Positions 54,427 to 63,076 of a stretch of DNA of 64,000 nucleotides are shown here, piece after piece. How positions within the stretch are numbered: position 1 is the first letter of the stretch; each line of letters begins with the position of its first letter. The position numbers and the translations under genes were made by a program. Origin of the DNA: Hamadaea sp013361475 (GTDB lineage Bacteria; Actinomycetota; Actinomycetes; Mycobacteriales; Micromonosporaceae); the NCBI RefSeq assembly GCF_040654195.1, contig NZ_JBFAHM010000021.1, positions 27,054 to 91,053 of the forward strand. The letters are read 5' to 3'. The notes under the pieces were generated by a model. The model saw only the letters and a program-made list of their open reading frames with translations, had not been told where the DNA came from and did not search any database.

Positions 54427-55307
54427 CCGAACCCGCGCTCAAGGCAGTGGGTCTGACCAAACGGTATGGGCGGCACCTCGCCCTGTCCGGCTGCACTCTC
54501 GACATCCCGGGCGGGCGGGTCGTCGGGCTCGTCGGCCCGAACGGCGCCGGCAAGACCACGCTGCTCCAGCTGGCGGCCGGCATGCTGGTCCCCACGGCGG
54601 GCTCCATCGAGGTCCTGGGCGGCCGCCCGGCCACCGGCCCGGAGCAGCTGGCCCGGGTCGGCTTCGTCGCCCAGGACACCCCTACCTACGCCAACCTGTC
54701 CGTCGCCGAGCACCTCCGCTTCGGCGCGTCCACGAATCCGCGCTGGGACCAGGCGACCGCCCAGGAGCGCATCACTCAGCTCGGGCTGAACCCGCAGCAG
54801 AAGGCGGGCCGGCTCTCGGGCGGTCAGCGGGCGCAGCTCGCCCTGACGCTGGCCATCGCCAAGCGGCCGGACCTGCTGATCCTCGACGAGCCGGTGGCCA
54901 GCCTGGACCCGATGGCCCGCCGGGAGTTCCTCAAAGGACTGATGGGCTTCACCGCCGAAAACAAGGCCAGCGTCATCATGTCCTCGCATCTGGTGTCCGA
55001 TCTGGAACGTGTCTGCGACTACCTCGTCGTGCTGGTCACCTCCCAGATCCGCGTCGCCGGCGACGTGGACGACCTGCTGGCCGGCCACTTCCGGCTCAGC
55101 GGCCCGCGACGCGACCGCACCGACCTGCCCGACGGCGTACAGGTCATCGAGGAGAGCCACGTCGAGCGGCAGTCGACCTTCATCGTCCGCGCCGACGCCC
55201 CGATCGACGACGGTTCCTTCACCGTCGACCCGCTCAGCCTGGAAGACCTGGTCCTCGCGTACATGGCGCAGGCCACGACCCAGCCCGCCGAGGAGGCCGT
55301 CCGATGA
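54423..55307 (+). CDS. ABC transporter ATP-binding protein
   Basis: The 294-residue ATPase has Walker A GPNGAGKTT, Q loop FVAQDTPTY, signature RLSGGQRAQLALTLA, Walker B LLILDEP and the switch His in SSHLVSD. It is coupled on both sides by ATGA overlaps. With the permease it forms a YtrB-like exporter. Confidence 0.92.
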   Translation: MTEPALKAVGLTKRYGRHLALSGCTLDIPGGRVVGLVGPNGAGKTTLLQLAAGMLVPTAGSIEVLGGRPATGPEQLARVGFVAQDTPTYANLSVAEHLRFGASTNPRWDQATAQERITQLGLNPQQKAGRLSGGQRAQLALTLAIAKRPDLLILDEPVASLDPMARREFLKGLMGFTAENKASVIMSSHLVSDLERVCDYLVVLVTSQIRVAGDVDDLLAGHFRLSGPRRDRTDLPDGVQVIEESHVERQSTFIVRADAPIDDGSFTVDPLSLEDLVLAYMAQATTQPAEEAVR

Positions 55308-56302
55308 TCTGGTTCACCTGGCGCCAGGTCCGGTCCCAGACCGTGATCACCGCCGCGATCCTGGCCGCGTTCGGTGTCCTGCTGCTCGTCACCGCGAGCA
55401 CCATCACCGACTTGTACGCCGAAGTAGCCGCCTGCGACGGCGATTGCGCCAACGTGGTGTCCACGTTCCTCGCCCGGTTCCGCGCCAGCACCGCGTTCCC
55501 GGCCTACCTGGCGGCGGTCGGCGCCATGTATTTGCTGCCGGTGCTGTTCGGCCTCTTCGGGGGCGCTCCCCTGATCGCCCGGGAGCTCGAGACCGGCACT
55601 CATCGTCTGGTGTGGAACCAGTCGGTGACCCGGACACGGTGGCTCGCCGTCAAGCTCACGGCGGGCGCGGGGCTTGCCGTCGTCTCGACCGGACTGCTCA
55701 GCTGGGCGGTGACCGCTTGGTCTCAGCGGGTCGACTCCGCCTCCCAGGACCGGATGATTCCGCTGCTGTTCGGCTCGCGAGGAGTCGTGCCCGTCGCGTA
55801 CGCGTTGTTCGCCTTCCTGCTCGGTGTCACCAGCGGCATGCTGCTGCGGAAGACGGTTCCGGCGATGGCGTCGACCCTGGCGCTCTACGTGGGCGCGGTC
55901 GTGGCCATGCCCCTGGTGGTCCGGGCACACCTCGTCGCACCGGCGCACGACACGATCGCCTTGACCGCCGAGAACGTCCAGGGGCTGTCGCTGAGCCCCA
56001 GCAGCGGCCGGATGACCGTCGTCGGGGCGGAGAGCGAGAGCGCCTGGACCGTCGGCAACAAGACCATCCTGCCCGACGGCAGCACCTTCACCGGCCCCGC
56101 CGACCTCTCCGCCTGCGGCCCCGACGCCTCCCCGACCAAGTGCAAGGAGTGGCTCGGCTCGCTCCATCTGCGGCAGGACCTGCTCTACCACCCGGACAGT
56201 CACTTCTGGCCATTGCAGTGGGCCGAGGCCGGGCTCTTCGTCGGTCTGGCCGTGCTGCTCGGCGCGTTCTGCTTCTGGTGGGTCCGCCGCCGGATCGTCT
56301 GA
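55304..56302 (+). CDS. ABC transporter permease
   Basis: The 332-residue membrane protein has six hydrophobic segments and a long extracellular loop before the last helix (about 220-295). It starts MIWFTWRQVRSQ, typical of ABC-2 type permeases. It is the last gene of the GntR operon. Substrate is not evident; self-protection or lipid export is likely. Confidence 0.87.
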   Translation: MIWFTWRQVRSQTVITAAILAAFGVLLLVTASTITDLYAEVAACDGDCANVVSTFLARFRASTAFPAYLAAVGAMYLLPVLFGLFGGAPLIARELETGTHRLVWNQSVTRTRWLAVKLTAGAGLAVVSTGLLSWAVTAWSQRVDSASQDRMIPLLFGSRGVVPVAYALFAFLLGVTSGMLLRKTVPAMASTLALYVGAVVAMPLVVRAHLVAPAHDTIALTAENVQGLSLSPSSGRMTVVGAESESAWTVGNKTILPDGSTFTGPADLSACGPDASPTKCKEWLGSLHLRQDLLYHPDSHFWPLQWAEAGLFVGLAVLLGAFCFWWVRRRIV

Positions 56303-56321
56303 CCAGCCGAACGACCGGAGG

Positions 56322-57575
56322 CTACTCGCCGAGGTTCATGCGGACCTCGGCGAGCCGCCGGGTCAGGAAGTCCCGCTCGACCTCGTTGTCGGTCAGCGCC
56401 AGCGCTTCGGCGTACGCCGACGCCGCCTCCGGCCAGCGTTCGAGGCGACGAAGGAAGTCCGCCCGTGCCGCGCTGAGGTATCCGTAGGTCGCCAGCGCCG
56501 GTTCGCCCAGCAACGGATCGAGCGCAGCGAGACCGGCCGCGGCCCCGTCGCGCAGGCCGACGGCGACCGCCCGGTTCAACGCCACGACCGGCGACGGCCA
56601 CAGCGTCCACAGCACGTCGTAGAGCCCGGAGATCTCGGTCCAGTCGGTCGCCTCCCAAGTCGGCGCCTCGGCGTGGACGGCGGCGATCGCCGCCTCGACG
56701 GCGTACCGGGTGGGGCGGCGGCGTAGCGACGCGGCCAGCAGCTCCGTCGCCTCCGCGATCTCCTCGCGATCCCAGCGGGCCCGGTCCTGATCCGGCAAGG
56801 CCACGAATCGACCCTCGTCGTCGAAGCGTGTCTCCCGTCGGGCGTCGCTGAGCAACATCAACGCCAGCAGTCCGGCGACCTCGTCGCGGTCCGGCAGCAG
56901 CTCGCGGACGAGCCGGGTCAGGCCGATCGCCCGGTCGACGAGGTCCTGGCGGACGAGCTGGGTGCCCGTCGGCGGCGTATGCCCGGTCGTGAACAGCAGA
57001 TGCAGGACTTCGAGCACGGCGCCGACCCGAGCCGGCAGCTCCTCGCGACCCGGTACGCGATAAGGAATGCGCGCGGTGGCGATCTTCTTCTTGGCGCGGG
57101 AGACCCGGGTGGCCATGGTCGGCTCGGCCACCAGGAACGCACGCGCCACTTCAGCGGTCGACAGTCCGCAGAGCAGCCGCAGCGTCAGTGCGACCTGCGC
57201 CTCCCGTGCCAGTGCCGGATGACAGCAGGTGAAGATGAGCCGCAGCCGGTCGTCGTCGATCGCGTACCGCTCGGGCGCCTCCTCCGGGCCGGGCACCGTG
57301 TCCGGCACCACCAACGACGGCAGTACGCGGCGCAGCGTCGACTCGCGGCGCAGCAGGTCCAGCGCGCGATTCCGGGCGACCGTCGTCAGCCAGGCGCCGG
57401 GCCGGGCCGGGATGCCGTCGTCGGCCCAGGACCGCAGCGCCTTGGCGTACGCGTCCTGCGTGCACTCCTCGGCCAGGTCCAGGTCACGGGTGAGCCGCAC
57501 CGTGGCGGCGAGCACAGCGGCCCACTCGCCACGATGCGCCTCGGCCACCGCCGCGGCGACCTCAGTCGTTCCCAC
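56322..57575 (-). CDS. ECF42-type RNA polymerase sigma factor with C-terminal extension
   Basis: The protein has regions 2 and 4 (LAEECTQDAYAKALRSW, LSTAEVARAFLVAEPTMATRVSRAKKKI). A ~200-residue extension follows (DUF6596-like, beginning IPYRVPGREELPARVGAVLEVLHLLFTTGH) that ends in TPR-like helices (YLSAARADFLRRLERWPEAASAY). It overlaps no gene but lies 7 nt after a DGPF-domain gene on the same strand, the hallmark partner of ECF42. No anti-sigma gene is present, in line with control by the extension or the partner. Confidence 0.9.
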   Translation of the reverse strand: MGTTEVAAAVAEAHRGEWAAVLAATVRLTRDLDLAEECTQDAYAKALRSWADDGIPARPGAWLTTVARNRALDLLRRESTLRRVLPSLVVPDTVPGPEEAPERYAIDDDRLRLIFTCCHPALAREAQVALTLRLLCGLSTAEVARAFLVAEPTMATRVSRAKKKIATARIPYRVPGREELPARVGAVLEVLHLLFTTGHTPPTGTQLVRQDLVDRAIGLTRLVRELLPDRDEVAGLLALMLLSDARRETRFDDEGRFVALPDQDRARWDREEIAEATELLAASLRRRPTRYAVEAAIAAVHAEAPTWEATDWTEISGLYDVLWTLWPSPVVALNRAVAVGLRDGAAAGLAALDPLLGEPALATYGYLSAARADFLRRLERWPEAASAYAEALALTDNEVERDFLTRRLAEVRMNLGE

Positions 57576-57581
57576 GGCCGC

Positions 57582-57929
57582 TCAGACGACCGGCCGGATC
57601 TCGACGCCGCTGTGCCCGGCGTACACCTCGGGCAGCAGGGCGGCCAACGCGGTCGCCTCGTCGAGGTCGGCCGCCTCGATCAGGTAGTACCCGCCGAGGA
57701 CCTCCTTCGTCTCCAGGAACGGCCCGTCGGTCGTCGTCATCGCACCGCTGTCATCGGAGCGCAGCGTAGTCGCAGTCGCCGCGTCGGCCAGCTGCTTGCC
57801 GCCCAGCGAGCGTGCGCCCGCCGCCGCCTGGAACTCCCGGTGCTTCTGGTCATGCGCGGCCCACTCGTCGGGAGACATGCCCGCCCACTTCTGCTCGTCG
57901 CCGTAGATGAGCAGCAGATAATTCGCCAT
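57582..57929 (-). CDS. DGPF/YCII-domain protein
   Basis: The 115-residue protein begins YLLLIYGDE and contains the TTDGPFLETKE motif that gives the family its name, plus YYLIEAADLDEA. It is the usual partner of ECF42 sigma factors and is presumed to bind a ligand. It is encoded first in the two-gene operon with good AGGA spacing. Its ligand is unknown. Confidence 0.9.
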   Translation of the reverse strand: MANYLLLIYGDEQKWAGMSPDEWAAHDQKHREFQAAAGARSLGGKQLADAATATTLRSDDSGAMTTTDGPFLETKEVLGGYYLIEAADLDEATALAALLPEVYAGHSGVEIRPVV

Positions 57930-58046
57930 GGTGCCATCCTGCCTGTCCGGCCCCGGTCGAGGCCTCTCACCATGACGACGAACGACCGCCGCCGGACTTA
58001 CCGGCCAGGCCGAAATCCCTGCCGGCGCTGTCGGTATCGACGCCTG

Positions 58047-58076
58047 TTGACGCGACAGCGGGACCGCCGTTATATT
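58047..58076 (+). promoter_or_regulatory. Xylanase promoter (-35 TTGACG, -10 TATATT, 18-bp spacer)
   Basis: A near-consensus sigma-70 promoter lies about 90 nt before the xylanase start. It is the clearest vegetative promoter in this region. Confidence 0.65.
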
Positions 58077-58078
58077 CG

Positions 58079-58092
58079 CCGAAACTTTCCGG
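58079..58092. promoter_or_regulatory. Xylanase operator-like CGAAACTTTC site
   Basis: CCGAAAC then TTTCCGG starts 3 nt after the -10. It matches the palindromic element CGAAANTTTCG reported upstream of Streptomyces xylanase genes, with one base inserted on the right. Repressor relief by xylo-oligosaccharides is the likely control. Confidence 0.5.
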
Positions 58093-58164
58093 AAGCAGAC
58101 TGAAACATCTTCGCCATCCTTCCGGAACTACTCATCCGCATCGTTCGGCCTGGGAGGTCGAAGC

Positions 58165-59325
58165 ATGAGAATGCGTAACCTGCTGCTCGCCGGGGCCGCG
58201 GTCATGGCCACCGTGCTGACCGCCGGCACCGCCACCGCGTCCGGCGCCCTGTCGGACCGCACCCGGCCGCCCGCGGACTCGCTGCGGGCGCTCGCGTCCG
58301 GCGTCAATCTGCGGATCGGCACCGCGGTGACCCCGTTCGAACTGGACAACCCGGCGTACGCGCAGATCACAGGCGACCAGTTCGACTCGGTGACGCCCGG
58401 CAACGAGATGAAGTGGGAGACCGTCGAACGGACCCGGGGCGTCTACGACTGGTCGGCCGCCGACCGGCTCGTCAGCTTCGCCCAGCAGCACCGGCAGCTC
58501 GTCCGGGGCCACACGCTCGTCTGGCACAACCAGTTGCCGGGCTGGCTCACCAGCGGCGTCGCCGACGGCAGCATCGACGACGTCGAACTGCGGGCACTGC
58601 TGCGCAAACACGTCATCGACGAGGCCACACACTTCAAGGGCAAGATCTGGCAGTGGGACGTGGCCAACGAGTTCTTCGCCAACGCGTGGGACGCGGACCC
58701 GCTGCCCAGCGGCATCAACGGCGACAACTTCTGGGTCGCCCACCTGGGCGAGGGCATCCTCGCCGACGTCTTCCGCTGGGCGCACGAAGCCGACCCGAAG
58801 GCGCTGCTGGTCTACAACGACTACAACATCGGCGGCGAGGACGGCACGAACGCCAAGGCCGACGCCGTGTACGCCTGGGCGAAGAGCATGCTCGCGCAGG
58901 GGGTGCCGATCCACGTCATCGGCAACCAGGGGCACCTCGACACCCAGTACGGCTTCTCCGGTCCCCGGCTGACCGCCGCCCTGGCCCGGTACGCCAGCCT
59001 CGGCGTGAAGGTCGCCATCACCGAGGCCGACGTGCGTACCTTCGTCGACAACGCCACCGACCAAGTGCCGACGTCCAACCTGGCCCTGTTCGCCCAGCCC
59101 TACGAGTACGTGCAGATGCTGCGGTCCTGCCTCGAGGTGAAGGAGTGCATCTCGTTCACCGTGTGGGGCTTCGGCGACGCCAACTCCTGGGTGCCGGGCT
59201 GGTTCACCGGCGAGGGGTACGCCTGCATCTACGACGTCAACCTCAACCCGAAGCCGGCCTTCACCGATCTGCAGCAGGAGCTGCGGCTGGCGAGCGAGGG
59301 CGCGCCCCGGCGAACCGGGCGGTGA
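58165..59325 (+). CDS. Secreted GH10 endo-1,4-beta-xylanase
   Basis: After a signal peptide (about 1-26) the GH10 barrel is complete. The acid/base Glu169 is in WDVANEFF (the family usually has WDVVNE), and the nucleophile Glu287 is in ITEADV (usually ITELD). The sugar-binding stretches EMKWETVE, HTLVWHNQLPGW and NDYN are present. There is no carbohydrate-binding module. GGGAGG precedes the ATG. Control is by the operator-like site above; the hairpin at 59331 ends the transcript. Confidence 0.93.
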   Translation: MRMRNLLLAGAAVMATVLTAGTATASGALSDRTRPPADSLRALASGVNLRIGTAVTPFELDNPAYAQITGDQFDSVTPGNEMKWETVERTRGVYDWSAADRLVSFAQQHRQLVRGHTLVWHNQLPGWLTSGVADGSIDDVELRALLRKHVIDEATHFKGKIWQWDVANEFFANAWDADPLPSGINGDNFWVAHLGEGILADVFRWAHEADPKALLVYNDYNIGGEDGTNAKADAVYAWAKSMLAQGVPIHVIGNQGHLDTQYGFSGPRLTAALARYASLGVKVAITEADVRTFVDNATDQVPTSNLALFAQPYEYVQMLRSCLEVKECISFTVWGFGDANSWVPGWFTGEGYACIYDVNLNPKPAFTDLQQELRLASEGAPRRTGR

Positions 59326-59330
59326 TACCC

Positions 59331-59373
59331 GCGCTGCCCGGCCGGCCGAGTGGGCCGGTCGGCCGGGCAGCGC
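59331..59373. terminator. Terminator hairpin after the xylanase
   Basis: GCGCTGCCCGGCCG (59331-59344) pairs perfectly with CGGCCGGGCAGCGC (59360-59373), starting 6 nt after the stop codon. Confidence 0.75.
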
Positions 59374-59396
59374 CGGATCGGCACTAGGGTGTGGGC

Positions 59397-59957
59397 GTGA
59401 CGCAGGTGCTGGTGGTCGTCTCGGGGCTGCTGTGGTTCGCCTTCGAGGTGCGGCAGAGTTTCCGGAGCCGGGGCGAGGCCGTCGCCGACGACCGGGGCAG
59501 CCGCCTGCTCGTCCAGCTCGCCGCCGTCGCGGGCGCGTTCGCGGCCGTCGGCGTGACGAGGAATACGCCGGGCCGGGTGCTCGCGACGATCCATCCCGCC
59601 GTGGCGTGGCTCGGCCTGGTCGTGCTCTGGTGCGGAGCCGGTCTGCGCATCTGGTGCTTCCGTACGCTCGGCCGCTACTTCACCTTCACGGTGCTGACCA
59701 CCGACACCCAACCGGTCATCGAGTCCGGCCCCTACCGGCTGCTGCGGCATCCGAGCTACGCGGCCACCCTGCTGGTACTCCTCGGCCTCGGCACCTTCTT
59801 CGCCAACGGCTGGGGGCTGCTGACCCTGGCCGCTGTCGCGTTCGGCGGGCTCGCGTACCGGATCCACGTCGAGGAACGGGCCCTGATCGCCGCGATGGGC
59901 GACCGCTATCGACGGTTCGCCGCGACCCGCAAACGCGTCATCCCGTTCGTCTGGTGA
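59397..59957 (+). CDS. Isoprenylcysteine carboxyl methyltransferase (ICMT)-like membrane protein
   Basis: The 186-residue protein has five helices and the ICMT signature GPYRLLRHPSYAATLLVLLG with RIHVEERALIAAMGDRYRRF near the C-terminus. Bacterial members methylate small or lipid substrates rather than prenyl proteins. The GTG at 59397 has a TAGGGT -10 (59385-59390) 6 nt upstream and no ribosome site, so it is a leaderless start. It converges with the NuoF-like gene, stops 7 nt apart. Confidence 0.85.
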   Translation: MTQVLVVVSGLLWFAFEVRQSFRSRGEAVADDRGSRLLVQLAAVAGAFAAVGVTRNTPGRVLATIHPAVAWLGLVVLWCGAGLRIWCFRTLGRYFTFTVLTTDTQPVIESGPYRLLRHPSYAATLLVLLGLGTFFANGWGLLTLAAVAFGGLAYRIHVEERALIAAMGDRYRRFAATRKRVIPFVW

Positions 59958-59963
59958 GGGTCG

Positions 59964-61424
59964 TCAGTTCTTGCTGAGCCGCAGGGCCAGCGCCGGGCAC
60001 ATCGCGACCGCCTTCCACGCGCCCGGTCGCAGCCACGGCGGCACCGCCGTATCCGGGAAGGCGGGGAAACCGTTGGCGTCCAACCGAATCAGCTCGGGCA
60101 CCACGTGCGCACACAGGCCGTGGCCGTCGCAGCGGGTCCAGTCGACCGTCAGCCGGCCGCCGGTGGCGTCGTCGCCGGGAATCGGCAGGATGCCCTTGAC
60201 CGGGTTCCCGCAGCCGTCGCCGTCGAGGTGAGCGGCCAGATCGTCGGCGAAGGTCTCCAACGCGGACACCGCGAACCGGGAAGTCCCGTCCGGATGGCTG
60301 CACGCGCCACGGCCGCGAACCGCGCCGGCCGCTAGGCGTACCGTGTCGCGGGCCGCCGCTCCCCCGCCGACCGTCAGCGACGTCAAGGCCCGCGCCACAT
60401 CCGGCAGGCCCATCCGGCACGGTCCACATTGCCCGGCCGACTCCCCCGCCAGGTACTGCACGACCCGCGCCGCCTCGCCGAGCGCACAGGTGTCGGCGCT
60501 CAACGGCAGGATGACGCCCGCGCCCAGCACACCGCCGACCGCCGCCAGGCCCTCGCGGGAGACCTGCGCCGATCGCGCCGCCCGCGCGGTGATCCACTTT
60601 CCGTGGAATCCACCGACGAGTACGCCAGGACCAGCGAGTACGCCGCACAGGTCGAGCACGTCCGCGAGCGGCGTGCCCAGCGGAACCTCGACGACGTACG
60701 GCGTGGCGACCGCACCGCCGACGGTCAGCAACACCGTCCCGGGTTCGGCGGCGGTGCCCAGGCGGCTGTAACCGTCCGGCCCCAGGCGCGCCGCCATCGC
60801 CAGCTGGGCGTAGGTCTCCGCGTTGGACAGCAGGGTCGGCAGGCCGCGTACGCCGGAGTCGCTCGCCCGGGTCTTGCGGCCGGGCGGGATCGGCACCTCG
60901 CCGTTGATGCCCCGGACCAGCGCGCCGCCCTCGCCGGAGATGAACCGGTGCGGCACGGCGACGACCTGGGTCGCCGCCGGCATGCTCCGCTCGGCGAGCG
61001 CGGCCAGCACCGATCGGCTGCTGACCCCGTCGTCGGCGACGCCGATCACGATCTCGGTCGCGCGCAAGGCGTACGCGGCCAGGGCGGCGCCGTCGAGGAT
61101 CAGCTGCGGCGCCCTGGCGAGCAGCATCTTGTCCTTCCAGCTCGCCGGCTCCCCCTCGGTCGCGTTGACCACCACGACCGTGCCCGCCCCGGTACGCCGG
61201 GCGGACGCCACCACCGCCCGCAGCTTGCGGGCGAACGGGAACCCCGCTCCGCCCCGGCCCCGCAGCTCGATCAGTTCCGCGAGGTCGGCCAGGTTGTCCA
61301 GGGACAACGGCCGCAGAGCCCCGTGCACTTCGTTGTGCGTACGCAGGTCGAGGCGATGGAGCCGGTCGAGCCCGGCGGTCAGCCGTCGCGGGCCGATGAC
61401 CGCGACCTCGGGCAGTGTCCTCAT
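59964..61424 (-). CDS. NuoF-like flavoprotein with C-terminal ferredoxin domain
   Basis: The 486-residue protein has the NADH/FMN fold of the 51-kDa complex I subunit (LRGRGGAGFPFARKL, NATEGEPASWKDK, SNAETYAQLA) and the cluster motif SAGQCGPCRMGL with a later Cys (GRGACSHPD). The last ~65 residues add a ferredoxin (CDGHGLCAHVVPEL, then VAMCPALAL) with the spacing of a single 3Fe/4Fe cluster. It would take electrons from NADH to the membrane cytochrome encoded by the overlapping upstream gene (ATGA). It is not part of a complex I operon. Confidence 0.87.
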   Translation of the reverse strand: MRTLPEVAVIGPRRLTAGLDRLHRLDLRTHNEVHGALRPLSLDNLADLAELIELRGRGGAGFPFARKLRAVVASARRTGAGTVVVVNATEGEPASWKDKMLLARAPQLILDGAALAAYALRATEIVIGVADDGVSSRSVLAALAERSMPAATQVVAVPHRFISGEGGALVRGINGEVPIPPGRKTRASDSGVRGLPTLLSNAETYAQLAMAARLGPDGYSRLGTAAEPGTVLLTVGGAVATPYVVEVPLGTPLADVLDLCGVLAGPGVLVGGFHGKWITARAARSAQVSREGLAAVGGVLGAGVILPLSADTCALGEAARVVQYLAGESAGQCGPCRMGLPDVARALTSLTVGGGAAARDTVRLAAGAVRGRGACSHPDGTSRFAVSALETFADDLAAHLDGDGCGNPVKGILPIPGDDATGGRLTVDWTRCDGHGLCAHVVPELIRLDANGFPAFPDTAVPPWLRPGAWKAVAMCPALALRLSKN

Positions 61425-62311
61425 CGCAGGTCCTCGCCGCGCAGCACGGCCCAGTACTCGTCGTCGGAGACCGTCTCGAAGGCCTTGCGCCGCCGAGGCG
61501 CGACCGGCGGAGCCGCCCGTGGGGCGACTGGCGGGCCGGCCGGCCGCACTGTCGTGAGTGGAGCGACCTGGACCGGTTCGCGGACGGTACGCCGCTGGAC
61601 CGGCGGTGGAATCTCGGCCGGGATGCGCGGCAGTGAGCCCGTGGTCTGCGCCTTGGGCGTCGTCCGCAGCCGGCGGCCCCACGTGACGCTGAGCCGGACC
61701 AGCAGCCCGGCCCCGACGAGCAGCACACAGACCACATAGCTCACGGTGACCCAGGTGGCCGCCGAGCGACCGGAGGTCAGCCCGTGCACGATCGCCATCG
61801 GCCAGGCCAGGTACGCGCAACTGTGCACGACGCGCCACACCCACGGGTGCGCGAAGTCGGCGAAACGACCCCGGATCGCGCCCGTCCACGCGGCGGCCGC
61901 CAGCCCGTAGCCGGACAGCGTCCCGAGCCCGATCACGGCGGTGTGCTTCGAGGCCAGGAAGGGCAGCACGACGTCGAGTACGCCCGCGTGCGCCTCCATC
62001 ACCTTCACGACGACATGGCAGCCGAGGAAGACGACGGCGGCCGACGCGGTCGACCGATGCGCCGCCTGCAGCAGGACGCGGTGGCGGACGAGCAGCACCA
62101 GGCGATCGGTCGCGGCCAGCCCGGCCATCACCGTGACGGACAGCGCCACCAGGCAGAAGACACCGGCGTAGAAGTCGAGCAACCGGTGGCAGAGACCGAG
62201 GACGTGCTCACCCGGCGGCGTGAACGCGGCCGCCAGCAGCAGCACGACGGCCGCCGCCAGCGCCCTGCGGCCCGACGGCCGGCCGGGCCGACTGCGAAGT
62301 GCGTTCGCCAT
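61421..62311 (-). CDS. Ferric reductase-like transmembrane cytochrome
   Basis: The 296-residue protein has six helices with paired His residues (GLCHRLLDFY, LLQAAHRSTAS, FLGCHVVVKV, RVVHSCAYL, AIVHGLTSG), enough for two b-haems. A Pro/Arg-rich cytosolic tail (about 195-295) ends ETVSDDEYWAVLRGEDLR. It lacks an FNR domain, so its electrons likely come from the NuoF-like partner downstream, with which it overlaps by ATGA. The acceptor outside is unknown. Confidence 0.83.
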   Translation of the reverse strand: MANALRSRPGRPSGRRALAAAVVLLLAAAFTPPGEHVLGLCHRLLDFYAGVFCLVALSVTVMAGLAATDRLVLLVRHRVLLQAAHRSTASAAVVFLGCHVVVKVMEAHAGVLDVVLPFLASKHTAVIGLGTLSGYGLAAAAWTGAIRGRFADFAHPWVWRVVHSCAYLAWPMAIVHGLTSGRSAATWVTVSYVVCVLLVGAGLLVRLSVTWGRRLRTTPKAQTTGSLPRIPAEIPPPVQRRTVREPVQVAPLTTVRPAGPPVAPRAAPPVAPRRRKAFETVSDDEYWAVLRGEDLR

Positions 62312-62503
62312 TGCACCCAGTCCCCTGGTGTGTGACGTGCAATCCCTCGATCATTTGTCTTGTGCGGCACCGTCGTACGGTCCGCCCGCGCCCCAGACGG
62401 ACGATCCTGGTAGGTCGTCCGGATGACTTTCTATCCCCGTTGGGAGGAGAACTCAAGAGCGCCCGTGTCGCCGATTCGTCACGCAGCGTCCACACTCGCG
62501 CCC

Positions 62504-62537
62504 CGAGCCAGCGTGATCTGGCTCGGCGGGGTAAATT
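62504..62537 (+). promoter_or_regulatory. Inverted repeat next to a -10 upstream of the 62576 gene
   Basis: CGAGCCAG and CTGGCTCG (62504-62511 and 62518-62525) form a perfect 8-bp dyad. A -10 candidate TAAATT (62532-62537) follows at 6 nt, so the dyad sits where the -35 would be. It looks like an operator or activator site in the divergent 264-bp gap. Confidence 0.45.
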
Positions 62538-62575
62538 GTCGACCCCTTGGCACCGCGATAAGGAGCGCAATCACC

Positions 62576-63022
62576 ATGCATTCCACCCTTTCCGACGTCC
62601 TGCTCGCCGACGGTGCGCGCGAGCGCGTCGCCGCCGACTGCCAGGCGCTCGTCGAGCAAGAGCTGGCCGCCAAGTCGGGGGTCTCCGCCGGCGCGCTCAA
62701 GGTCGCCTACAAGGTGGTGACGACCGTCGCGCCCGGCTACTACCGCACCACGGTCGAGAAACTGGTGCCCAAGCTGATGCAGCAGCTTCAGCCGTTCTGG
62801 ACCGACTTCCACGCCGCCGGTGGCGGATCCTTCGGCGACTACCTGGCCAAGCGAGGTGACGAAGTGTCGGAGGCGCTGCTGGCGGTCACCGACGACCTCG
62901 CCGGAGGTTCCCCGCGCGGTGCGGTCGTCAAGGCGTACAAGGCGGTTCGCTCGAGTGCGGGCAAGCACATCGAGGCCGCCCTCCCGGCGGTCGGGACGCT
63001 CGTCGAGAAGTACGCGGGCTGA
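62576..63022 (+). CDS. Hypothetical soluble helical protein (148 aa)
   Basis: The protein is helical with a basic centre (AYKVVTTVAPGYYRTTVEKLVPKLMQQLQ is spread over residues 43-71). It resembles the DUF6918-like small proteins of actinobacteria. AAGGAG precedes the ATG well; the frame extends upstream without a site. The strong promoter-operator layout suggests real regulation. Function is unknown. Confidence 0.72.
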   Translation: MHSTLSDVLLADGARERVAADCQALVEQELAAKSGVSAGALKVAYKVVTTVAPGYYRTTVEKLVPKLMQQLQPFWTDFHAAGGGSFGDYLAKRGDEVSEALLAVTDDLAGGSPRGAVVKAYKAVRSSAGKHIEAALPAVGTLVEKYAG

Positions 63023-63076
63023 CGTTCACGTCCGGGCGGCGCGCTTCCCCTTTCCGCGCCGCCCGAACGCTGTCCG

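Noticed and set aside
62423..62575. N-terminal extension of the 62576 gene
   Set aside because: It has no ribosome site, runs across the dyad and -10, and has unlike composition.
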